A stretch of DNA of 64,000 nucleotides, from the NCBI GenBank assembly GCA_035079385.1, contig JAVHKY010000013.1, positions 12,274,001 to 12,338,000 on the forward strand, in the 5' to 3' direction. A program made the position numbers and the translations under genes. The stretch comes from Aspidiotus rigidus (Eukaryota; Arthropoda; Insecta; Hemiptera; Diaspididae). Below the pieces are notes generated by a model. That model did not search any database, had not been told where the DNA came from, and saw only the letters and a program-made list of their open reading frames with translations. Below, in pieces: positions 55,944-64,000 of the stretch (positions within the stretch are counted from its first letter, which is position 1; the number at the start of each line of letters is the position of its first letter).

Positions 55944-55961
55944 TGGTGACCCCGACGTGAT
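55944..55961 (+). other. Primer-binding site complementary to tRNA-Trp
   Basis: TGGTGACCCCGACGTGAT, two bases after the 5' LTR, is the complement of the 3' end of animal tRNA-Trp including CCA. The same 18 bases serve avian alpharetroviruses, a well-documented tRNA-Trp primer site. Confidence 0.88.
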
Positions 55962-55972
55962 CGTGATAGGGC

Positions 55973-56959
55973 ATGCTACTTCGCTCTCGTCAACTTAAAA
56001 AAGTATCGCGTACGAGCAATACAAGTAAATTAAATCGAAAACGTGTTAAAAAATTAAAAAACAATTGTGATCAAATTTCGGTATTGTGTTCAAGTGAAAT
56101 GTCCGCGCTATCGCTACCAATGTCAAATTTTTCAATAAAAGACCCTGAAGGATGGTTCCGGCAATTAGAAGCTATATTCACTTTAAACAACGTCAGGGAT
56201 GACGCTACAAGATACATCCACCTTCAAGCGAGGATGGATCCAGCAATTTTGAATGGTGTTTCGGAATTTTTCGCCAGCGAACCAGAAAACGACAAGTACA
56301 AACTTTTAAAAGAGAAAATTATATCGAAATATTCAGAATCCCGCGATAGCCAAGTCCTTCAACTATTGGAGGGCTTGTCTCTCGGCGATCGCCGACCCAG
56401 CGAACTACTCGGCGAAATACAACGGCTGGCTGGTACCGACATCAGTGAAAATGTTACCCGGACGATGTTCATTAAGAAGTTACCCGAATCAATCGGTAGC
56501 ATCCTGGCTGGTTCGAGTGAAAAATTAGAAAAGCTCGGTGAGTTAGCTGACCGAATATATGCTTTCCACTCAACTGCACGGACTCCAATTGCAGCGTATT
56601 CGGCTCTTCCCACTACCGTTCCAACATCTTCAACCGAATCCGACATCCGACAAATGAAGGCGATGCTATCGTCCATGCTGGAAAATATCATCAAGCTGAC
56701 TACTCGTGTAGCAACCCTGGAAATTTCAGCATCGTCGTCGTCTACTCGATTTTCCCGTCGCGATCGCTCACCTAGCCCAGCAGCGCAAGTTTCGCGATAT
56801 TCTCGTGCACCGAGCCCAAGATACCGATCAACTTCAAGGGATACAATTCCCGCCGACTCGAAACTCTGCTACTACCACTATAAATTTATGGGTAAGGCAA
56901 ATAAATGTAAGGCATTACCGGACGGCTCCCCATGCAAATGGGAGAATTTAAACGCTTAA
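55973..56959 (+). CDS. gag: Gag of the Ty3/gypsy element
   Basis: A 328-residue structural polyprotein that forms the particle. A conserved capsid core follows the second in-frame Met ([11 protein letters not shown] at 56099), with [17 protein letters not shown] and FIKKLPESI. This is the usual insect gypsy-type capsid; the true start may be this Met rather than 55973. The tail is Ser/Arg-rich and ends with a C-x2-H...C...C cluster (CYYHYKF...), typical of these elements. It overlaps pol by 28 nt in the next frame (-1), so pol is probably reached by -1 frameshifting. Confidence 0.88.
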   Translation: MLLRSRQLKKVSRTSNTSKLNRKRVKKLKNNCDQISVLCSSEMSALSLPMSNFSIKDPEGWFRQLEAIFTLNNVRDDATRYIHLQARMDPAILNGVSEFFASEPENDKYKLLKEKIISKYSESRDSQVLQLLEGLSLGDRRPSELLGEIQRLAGTDISENVTRTMFIKKLPESIGSILAGSSEKLEKLGELADRIYAFHSTARTPIAAYSALPTTVPTSSTESDIRQMKAMLSSMLENIIKLTTRVATLEISASSSSTRFSRRDRSPSPAAQVSRYSRAPSPRYRSTSRDTIPADSKLCYYHYKFMGKANKCKALPDGSPCKWENLNA

Positions 56960-59900
56960 GGTGTTCGTTAGCGGCGGTTAACGAACAACGTTTAGGTCAT
57001 AGCCGCCGACTTTTAATAACTTGTAAGAAAAATCTACTTCATTTTTTAATTGATTGTGGAGCTGGTATTAGTGCCATCCCACCTCCTCCCGAATTCAAAA
57101 ATAAATCGCCCATATCGTTCTTATACGCCGCTAACGGGACAAAAATCCCCGTATACGGCAAAAAAGTACTCGAATTAAATGTGAACTTACGTCGTCCCAT
57201 CGTGTGGGAATTTTATGTAGCAGACGTGGACAAACCTATCATAGGAATCGATCTACTATATCAGTACGAACTTCTCGTTGACGCCTATAACTGCCGTCTC
57301 ATTGACGGAAAAACAAAACTCACCGTAAAGTGTAATTTCGAAAATTGTCCGTCCACGTCTTTATCGGCTATTCCTCCCGCGGAGGCGAATGATGAATTCA
57401 TTAATATATTGAAAGAATTTCCAAAAATTACTGGTGGCCCTCAACTTCTTTTCCTCCCACCGGTAACGACCAACGTTAGGCATCACATCCTTACAAAAGG
57501 ACCTCCCGTTTCATGTCGTCCTCGTCGCCTCTCTCCCGCTATGCTCAAAATCGCCAGGAAAGAAATACAATATCTGCTCCAAATCGGCATAATTCGTCCA
57601 TCCTCTAGTCCCTGGGCTAGCCCCCTTCACATGGCTCCGAAAGACAATTCCTTTCGAGCTGTGGGCGACTACAGAGCTCTGAACAACTTAACTATACCAG
57701 ATTCCTATCCTCTACCCCACATACACGATTTTTCTTCGCATTTCGCAGGCTGTGCAATTTTTTCCCGCATCGACCTTGTACGAGCCTACAATCAAATTTA
57801 TGTGGCGGAAGAGGATGTACCCAAGACCGCTATAGCCACTCCATTTGGGCTATTCGAATTTGTACGCATGCCTTTAGGACTTCGAAACGCCTCGCAAACC
57901 TTTCAGCGGTTTATGGACGATATTGTACGTGACCTCCCCTTCACATACGCGTACCTCGATGATTTACTCATTGGTAGCGCAGACAAAGATCAACACGCCA
58001 AACACCTCCGAATCGTTCTCGAACGTTTGCAAAAACACGGCGTAACTATCAACACAAATAAATCCGAATTTGGTAAACCATCGCTCAAGTTCCTCGGACA
58101 CGAAATTTCAGCTTCAGGAATACGTCCCACTTCGAAAAAAATCGAAGCCATCAACTCGTATCCCCTCCCCAAGGACGTACGTGGTCTTCGAAACTTCTTA
58201 GGAACCCTAAATTTTTATCATCGTTTTATCCCCAACGCCGCGACCCTTCAAGCACCCCTAAACGACCTCATTAAAGGCGGCAAAAAGAATGATCGGACTG
58301 TCATTCAATGGAACGAAGATCGCCGTAATGCATTTGAGGCATGCAAATCGGCGATTTCGGACGCCACTTACCTAACATTCCCCGACTCGACCTCTGAACT
58401 CGTCTTACATACAGATGCTAGCTCTATCGCGATCGGAGCAATTTTATTTCAAATTCGCCCAGACAAAGTGAAAGAACCTTTAGGTTTCTTCTCCGCAAAA
58501 CTTACCCCCACCCAAAAAAAATACTCGGTATACGACCGCGAACTGCTCGCAATCTACTCGTCCCTCAAACATTTTCGACACCTAGTAGAGGGAAGAAACC
58601 CTATTGTCTATACCGATCACAAGCCCATAACGTATGCTTTTCAACAAAAACCCGATAAGGCGTCGCCGCGACAATTCCGTTACCTCGACTTCATCGCTCA
58701 ATATACAACAGACATACGCTATATAAAGGGCGATGAAAACCTCGTAGCCGACGCCTTCTCCCGTATCGAAGCTATTTCCGAAGTTCCCGTTCAAACGATA
58801 TCAAACGAAACAATTGCTGAAGCACAAGCAAACGACTCAGAACTCCAAACACTTCTTTCGCCCACTTCTAACGCAAATCATTCACTACAAATTCAAAAAT
58901 TTCCCGTAGCCGACTTTGACATCTATTGTGATGTTTCAAAGCCTAGCTACCGCCGACCTTACGTACCCGAATCCTTGCGCCATCAAATTTTCGTTCAATA
59001 TCATAACCTCGCCCATCCAGGCGTCAAACGCACTCAATCTTTAATAGCCAAACGTTTCATCTGGCCAAATATGAACAGAGACATAAGCGAATGGACAAGA
59101 ACATGTCAAATTTGCCAACGTACAAAAATTACTAAGCACACGTCTGCTCCTCTTTCAGATTTTGCTTGGAATCCCATTCGACTCGATCACGTGCATTTAG
59201 ATTTAATCGGTCCCCTCCCACCATCAAACGGTAATCATTATTGCCTTACCATGATAGACCGAGCAACTCGCTGGCCAGAGGTTATTCCCCTACCAGATAT
59301 GACGGCAAAAACTGTTGCCGAAGCCTTAATTTCTACTTGGATATCTCGGTACGGCTGTCCTTCAAAGGTAACAACCGACCAAGGTAGACAATTCGAATCA
59401 GAGCTCTTCTTCGAACTTTCAAAAGCCTTAGGATCCAAACGGATCCGAACGACCGCGTATCATCCTCAAAGCAACGGGCTTATCGAAAATTTCCATAAAA
59501 CTCTGAAAAAGGCCATAACATCGAGTCCTAACGTTGTTAATTGGTCTGCAGAACTCCCAATTATCCTCCTAATCCTAAGAGCCTCAATTAATACCGAAAC
59601 GGAAGTATCACCAGCGGAGGCCTTATATGGACAAGAGCTTCGATTACCCGGCGACATATTCTCACCAAACCCACCGCGTGACGCAAGCGAAATTTCCAAA
59701 CGCATTGCACACGCGAGCTCTTTATTAAGAAATATTTCACATCACGACACAAATCGTCGTTCCTATTTCCCTAAATTCTTGAACACATGTTCACACGCAT
59801 TTGTTCGAGACGATCGAGTGAAACCTCCATTCACAGCGCCTTATCAAGGACCGTTCAAAATTTTGAACCGAGCAGACAAGTTTTACACTCTGGAAATCCG

Positions 59901-60150
59901 TTCAAAACCTACCGAAATTTCGGTGGACCGCCTGAAGCCTTGCCTTACGCTCAGCGACATACGTTCCCAAAAACTTCGAAAAAACGAAAGGTTCTCGACA
60001 CAATCGAATACCTATATCCCCAACTGTCCTGTAGAAACTCCTATTAAATCGACTTTTCAAAACAATCCGCAGTATATCACTCGTACAGGACGAGTTAGCA
60101 AACCACCAATTCGTTTTGGAATCAATTCCATCCGATATATATATAATTAA
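56932..60150 (+). CDS. pol: Pol of the Ty3/gypsy element: protease, RT, RNase H, integrase
   Basis: A 1072-residue frame, uninterrupted. The protease active site reads LIDCGAG (D41), where D-T-G or D-S-G is usual. Reverse transcriptase has the [13 protein letters not shown] motif and YLDD at 341-344. RNase H has [15 protein letters not shown] and YTDHKPI. Integrase has the HHCC finger (HPGVKRTQS...CQICQRTK) and DD35E at D757, D816, E852, then a GPY/F module ([10 protein letters not shown]). No chromodomain or envelope follows. All polymerase and integrase catalytic residues are present; only the protease Cys is odd. Expression depends on a frameshift from gag. Confidence 0.95.
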   Translation: MQMGEFKRLRCSLAAVNEQRLGHSRRLLITCKKNLLHFLIDCGAGISAIPPPPEFKNKSPISFLYAANGTKIPVYGKKVLELNVNLRRPIVWEFYVADVDKPIIGIDLLYQYELLVDAYNCRLIDGKTKLTVKCNFENCPSTSLSAIPPAEANDEFINILKEFPKITGGPQLLFLPPVTTNVRHHILTKGPPVSCRPRRLSPAMLKIARKEIQYLLQIGIIRPSSSPWASPLHMAPKDNSFRAVGDYRALNNLTIPDSYPLPHIHDFSSHFAGCAIFSRIDLVRAYNQIYVAEEDVPKTAIATPFGLFEFVRMPLGLRNASQTFQRFMDDIVRDLPFTYAYLDDLLIGSADKDQHAKHLRIVLERLQKHGVTINTNKSEFGKPSLKFLGHEISASGIRPTSKKIEAINSYPLPKDVRGLRNFLGTLNFYHRFIPNAATLQAPLNDLIKGGKKNDRTVIQWNEDRRNAFEACKSAISDATYLTFPDSTSELVLHTDASSIAIGAILFQIRPDKVKEPLGFFSAKLTPTQKKYSVYDRELLAIYSSLKHFRHLVEGRNPIVYTDHKPITYAFQQKPDKASPRQFRYLDFIAQYTTDIRYIKGDENLVADAFSRIEAISEVPVQTISNETIAEAQANDSELQTLLSPTSNANHSLQIQKFPVADFDIYCDVSKPSYRRPYVPESLRHQIFVQYHNLAHPGVKRTQSLIAKRFIWPNMNRDISEWTRTCQICQRTKITKHTSAPLSDFAWNPIRLDHVHLDLIGPLPPSNGNHYCLTMIDRATRWPEVIPLPDMTAKTVAEALISTWISRYGCPSKVTTDQGRQFESELFFELSKALGSKRIRTTAYHPQSNGLIENFHKTLKKAITSSPNVVNWSAELPIILLILRASINTETEVSPAEALYGQELRLPGDIFSPNPPRDASEISKRIAHASSLLRNISHHDTNRRSYFPKFLNTCSHAFVRDDRVKPPFTAPYQGPFKILNRADKFYTLEIRSKPTEISVDRLKPCLTLSDIRSQKLRKNERFSTQSNTYIPNCPVETPIKSTFQNNPQYITRTGRVSKPPIRFGINSIRYIYN

Positions 60151-60835
60151 CTTTACTAAACCTTAAATTCATTTCAAAGAATCATCATTTAGAAACTTAG
60201 AGGAAATTCCTTCAGTCGAATTCTCTCTCTAGGCTTACGAATCGCAATATTTCAACTGTAACTCGAATCGCATTATTTCAACTATAACTCGTATTATTTC
60301 AACAGTAACTCGTAAGATAACATGTAACTTCTCCTTTGTAACCTTTTTCGACAATCCTACATTTGTCACGGTTCTACAAGGCACTCTGCACACATAAGTT
60401 GTCCTTTATTCTTATTGCAGAAAGAAAATGCCAGCTTAGAATTAAATATCAAGCGTAAATAAAAATAGCTCTCCTGCTAAGAGATAACATATCCCCGAAC
60501 CAGTCTAAAATTTTTTTTCTCTCAGCTCTGTTATATTGAATAACATTCGACGGCGCCGGCGCCACTAATTCGTCGCGCTGTTCCTCTTATATGTACCTAT
60601 CATGTATTTTAGACTAAGACTTTTTATTTTTCTCTTATTTTTTATTTGTACCCTTTTATTCAACAGGACTATCTTTAAACTAACATCCTAACATTTAGTT
60701 CAACTCCTGCTGTTGTTTTTATCAAATTTTTTTCATGACACAACTCTATTATAAGCTTCCAATATTTCTATCTGACCTTATTTTATAATGCATTATTACT
60801 TGTATCCAGTATAAGATTTCATGTATCGCTTCGCT
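60151..60835 (+). other. Untranslated 3' region of the retrotransposon
   Basis: Nearly 700 bp between the pol stop and the polypurine tract, with no long ORF and no envelope remnant. Short imperfect repeats of 'ttcaactgtaactcgaatcg' type lie at 60245-60320. Confidence 0.6.
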
Positions 60836-60845
60836 AGGAGGAGAG
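60836..60845 (+). other. Polypurine tract
   Basis: aggaggagag, just upstream of the 3' LTR, the expected primer site for plus-strand DNA synthesis. Confidence 0.75.
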
Positions 60846-60848
60846 TAC

Positions 60849-61116
60849 TGCGGTGCTCTCGCTCTATCTCTCTCGCTGTACGTCTCGCGGATCACGCTCG
60901 CGACACTTTCCTTGACTTGAACTGGTCCTTCGTACACACGTTGTTCTTCCCTTCTCAGACTTCATCCCGAGCACACGAGCGCGGTCCGTGTAGGGTAGTT
61001 ACAATATATATGTTTCTTTACTCTGTTCTCGTACGGTACAAAATACAGTCGTCTTCTCTCGTCCAACCTTTCGTATATTTATTTCGTACGCGCTCGCGGA
61101 CACTTGAATCTCCACA
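60849..61116 (+). repeat. 3' LTR
   Basis: Matches the 5' LTR over 268 bp with about three differences (one near 61071, two in the final CACA against TGCA). It is followed by target duplication CTTC (61117-61120). Confidence 0.9.
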
Positions 61117-62009
61117 CTTCCATAATAACGCCGACGAATTTTTTTCCACTTAATAATTCGCGAAAACGGTAAGAATCCTGTGTCCTCCAGCTGTTACGAA
61201 TGGGCGCAATACCTGCAAAATATACAAATAGATTCTATGTAATTCAATTTTTTTTTACTTACCTACGATATAATTTTATTAAAAATAATTAATACAAACC
61301 TGCCAATTCAGCCTTTATTGCTTGTGCGGGTACTGTTTGAAAACGCGATGCGAGAGGGTAAATTTCATTGGAATTCACGATTAAAATGTGACCGTAGTCT
61401 AAACATTTAAATGATACTTCACCAAGTTCTACGAAAATGTGTACCACCAAGCCTCTGATGTGCATTGATCAAAGAAAGAGAAATATCAGTTATAAAAATC
61501 TAGAGTGTTTAAGTTTACAATCGAATTTTCAGTTATCTTACCTGTACCACTTTTTTTCGCTTTTCACTGCAAATACATCGCCTATCCGAATGGATTCTCG
61601 GCAGACTGTTGGCTTCATGCGAGAGTAATATAATTCCATATTTTCCATCATCTTTTCCAAATCTGCTTTTTGATCTAAAGGCTGTACCTGAAGAAGATAG
61701 TGTAATTTATTGGCAACATCTTATATCGTGATACCTACATAATAGATTTTATCGGGTGAAAAAAATTGAAGCGAAGAAATTTTTTAATGAATGTGACTTG
61801 TGATGTTCTAATTTCTATATCAATACTTTTTTTTACGAGCTATTCAACCACACAGACGGTTATCAGCTCGGGAAGATGTATTGATGTTGAATGGATTTGT
61901 TACAGCATGTGTATACCAAAGGAATTTCTTTATGACGTGAGGAACGAATTGAAGTTCCAGTGGATTGGGGATGAAGTTTATTGTGGGGTAGAGAGGACCG
62001 AAGATTGTA

Positions 62010-62640
62010 TCATGATGAGATGATCAGAGAACGATAGTAAGATTTAGAGTCCCAGACTAAAGAAGAGGAAGAATTGCTGGTTGAGGAGGAGAACAAAGTT
62101 TGCTTGGCCTCTTGTTCTAGGAGGCCGATGTGACCAGGAATCCAGAGGAAGGCAAGTTGGGCGAAGGAGGATGAGAATGCGCTGAACGATAGGGTTGGAA
62201 GAGTAGGGGTCTTGCTTGGCTTGGGCAGAGGAAAAAGGATCAGAAAGAAGCAGGAATTTACAGGAAGAGAGGAGAAGAGATCAGTTGAATGTATAGAAGC
62301 CGAGTTTTTCATGTGGGAGGGAGACATTTCTCCATAGATAGAAAAGTGTAGTCATGAACCAGATTTGGATCCTGCTGTAGAGCACTGGTTGTGGGAGGAA
62401 AAATCATCGATGTGTCTAAGATAGATTATTTCGGGCGATCTCAGCAAGTAGCCAGCGTTGGGAATGCACAAGAAGGGAGGGATGAGAAATTGGGAGAACA
62501 GGTTTGAATTTGAGATGGTATCCTAGATGGGGTTTCAATGAAAGGAGTAGTAAGTTTTGGGAGTGAAAAAAGAAGCTATAGGTACAAGAAAATTGGTGGT
62601 AAGCGATAATGAACAAAATCGTTGATGAATTATATCAGCC
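62010..62640 (-). pseudogene. LINE RNase H domain fragment, decayed
   Basis: Minus-strand translation shows the conserved end of a non-LTR retrotransposon RNase H (LAFLWIPGHIGLLEQEAKQT, about 62090-62155). Worn upstream parts (ASIHSTDLF) follow with changes of frame. It sits in the Tudor intron between exons 62873-62973 and 61542-61687. Frameshifts and the absence of reverse transcriptase show a dead fragment. Confidence 0.6.
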
Positions 62641-62979
62641 ATAAGCTTATAGGTTGAGAGTAGGGCTGGTCCGCAGGGCATTAAGGGCTAAACATAGAGC
62701 AGCAGATCGTATTTTATCCACTGGAACTCGTAGTCCAGTTGAGAGCGGTTTAGTAATAAAATTAAACATTTTACCTACCTGTAAAATGATCAACTAAAAA
62801 TACATCACAAAATACAGAAATACATATTGTATATTTATAAGCAAGTATGTAAGTAAAAGATCAAACACTTACGATGAAATGATTTGGATTTGTGAACATG
62901 GACACGTAAACATGTATTTTCGATCCAATCTCAGGCAGTGGAAATGGAGGAATTGTAGCGTGGGGTACTATTCCTAAGT

Positions 62980-64000
62980 GTTTTAAATGGCGGATTTAAG
63001 AATTCGATTATATTATATTGAACTAAAGACTGAGCATGCGGTTAATATTGATATCAAACTTTAGAATACGAGATCTGTTGTTTTGTACAACATAAACCAT
63101 TCTTAAAATCTGCGCTAATATTCACAAGTTCGAAAAAAATATTATATTAAATTTATCATTCTTAAACACTGGCAAACAAGAAAAAAAAAATTCACTAAAG
63201 AACAAATTCTTAGATCTCCTCATAATAAAAGTAGGCTTAATATAATTTTTTACCTTTCAATAGAATTGTTTTTTCACATGGATTCAGAATGCTCCCTGCA
63301 TAGAGCAAAAAAAAAAAAAAAAAATTGTATATTAATAATGTAATTTGTAATAAAGTTTTGTGCAATACTTGGAAGGAGGTTCGGTATCAACATTAATTTT
63401 AAAAAATGTCGATCATTTTTAGACCCAGGCTTCTCGCTTTCACACCAGCGAACATTAATACGCGTCATAATAATTAATATCTCATTATGCATAACGCATC
63501 ATGAGATAAATCGCTCTTCTGCCATTTTAACACTCTTTATATACGCCCCAATATACAGTCGATCCAGTAAATCTTGCCCGAAATTATTAGACCTAATTCA
63601 ATCGTGCGCGCTGAAGTTAATTTTCGGCGCACTACAAGCCTCTGCGCGGAGCTGGGTGAACACCCTACATAACCTTCACTCCTAATTTTTTTGTAACCAC
63701 TCACCAATTCATTCGGCCTCTAATCCTTGTATCCACATTCCGCGGACATGATTCTTGCCTCGATCTGTCCTTTCAAATCTCAAGTACGTGAGCATCCATC
63801 AAAATTCAACCGTCTACTCCTCCATGGCTAACCTCTCTTCCAGATATCAGACTCGATCTAGCTAATATTCTCAAGTCCCGATAACCCATTGGAAATATTC
63901 ATCTCGATCGAATTTTCGACTCACCAGCCCTGCTTTACCGACGGATATGAATCTGGATCACAACTTGATACCCGTACTGGATCCAAGGCATTGTAACCAG
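62980..64000. other. Upstream intron of the Tudor gene, no exon identified
   Basis: Exon 62873-62973 needs one base from an upstream exon, so this is intron at least in part. I found no further Tudor-like exon. An A-run at 63308-63324 and unassigned sequence at 63550-64000 are all I see. Confidence 0.35.

Larger units (their letters stand above)
55674..61116 (+). mobile_element. Full-length Ty3/gypsy LTR retrotransposon
   Basis: A 5443-bp element with 268-bp LTRs, tRNA-Trp primer-binding site, gag, pol in the order protease-RT-RNase H-integrase, and a polypurine tract. No envelope gene. LTRs differ at only about three positions and both large ORFs are open, so insertion is recent and it may be active. 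It lies antisense to the Tudor gene, inside its last coding exon. Confidence 0.93.
55554..62973 (-). pseudogene. Tudor-domain protein gene (TDRD5/TDRD7-like), 3' part, last exon split by an LTR retrotransposon
   Basis: Host gene of the germline Tudor family, which bind methylated Piwi tails in nuage. Four minus-strand exons are visible: 62873-62973, 61542-61687, 61300-61454, and a last exon 61212-61117 continued at 55673-55554. Phases agree at every junction. They encode one extended Tudor domain: LPEIGSKIHVYVSMFTNPNH, VQPLDQKADLEKMMENM, IRIGDVFAVKSEKKWYRG, the Tudor-barrel LDYGHILIVNSNEIYPL, QAIKAELAG, then a C-terminal SN-like half with VLVKEGRAI and a TAG at 55554. The 5' exons lie beyond the window. 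Without the element and one CTTC copy the last exon is 212 nt and open to the TAG; with it, the frame enters the LTR and the last 40 or so residues are lost. The insertion may be polymorphic or affect one haplotype. Confidence 0.82.

Noticed and set aside
56359..59705. Minus-strand ORFs inside the retrotransposon
   Set aside because: Antisense shadows of intact gag and pol.
60151..60848. Envelope gene that would make the element an errantivirus-like retrovirus
   Set aside because: No ORF, signal peptide or fusion-protein motif between pol and the 3' LTR.
1..64000. tRNA and rRNA genes
   Set aside because: I looked for T-arm (GGTTCGAAT-like) and rRNA-like strings by eye and found none that folded plausibly; a covariance search would be needed to be sure.

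Overview
The window reads as an AT-rich animal nuclear genome, most likely an insect. GT-AG introns are everywhere, poly-A/T runs and dispersed repeats are abundant, and the recognisable proteins (an RDH11-14-like short-chain dehydrogenase, mitochondrial ribosomal protein bS16m, a Tudor-domain protein) are metazoan. A sap-feeding hemipteran is a guess from repeat style and from the families of small secreted proteins; the order cannot be fixed from this sequence alone.

1-36 kb is dominated by one minus-strand host gene, a membrane-anchored short-chain dehydrogenase/reductase. Its seven coding exons can be joined without a phase error (335 codons) and are spread over 31 kb. Its introns hold opposite-strand genes: intron 5 (1535-6457) holds a six-exon secreted coiled-coil gene (1961-4713). 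Intron 3 (7457-27116) holds a seven-exon cysteine-rich secreted gene (12417-17156), an Ig-like relic, a second coiled-coil gene (18185-20978) and a broken tandem copy of the cysteine-rich gene (23930-26692). The same introns carry a Transib-like element (9902-11284), a Helitron remnant (about 14966-16511) and a small foldback element with a hammerhead-ribozyme-like core (24119-24254).

36-48 kb has no gene I can support. It holds a hAT-type MITE, a 45-bp satellite and many fragments of one dispersed repeat family marked by a palindrome (AACAGG-GAA-CCTGTT), ATF/CREB-type TGACGTCA sites and a 'ctcgagccatatatgatagg' block.

48-53 kb contains mitochondrial ribosomal protein bS16m (three exons), a 600-bp inverted-repeat element, and a third secreted coiled-coil gene (51011-52098) whose first 5' splice site looks lost. 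A second hammerhead-like foldback insertion has duplicated its second 5' splice site.

53-64 kb contains the 3' part of a minus-strand Tudor-domain gene of TDRD5/TDRD7 type. Its last coding exon is split by a complete, young Ty3/gypsy LTR retrotransposon (55674-61116): nearly identical 268-bp LTRs, 4-bp target duplication CTTC, tRNA-Trp primer-binding site, intact gag and pol. Removing the element and one target copy restores an open, in-frame Tudor exon, so the insertion is recent. A worn LINE RNase H fragment lies in an intron of the same gene.

The most unusual content is (a) the fast-evolving secreted coiled-coil family and the modular cysteine-rich family, most of it nested antisense inside the dehydrogenase gene, (b) the retrotransposon inside a gene of a family that usually restrains retrotransposons, and (c) the small foldback elements with 12-bp target duplications and hammerhead-like cores. 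All exon structures come from reading splice signals and phases by eye; no transcript data were used.
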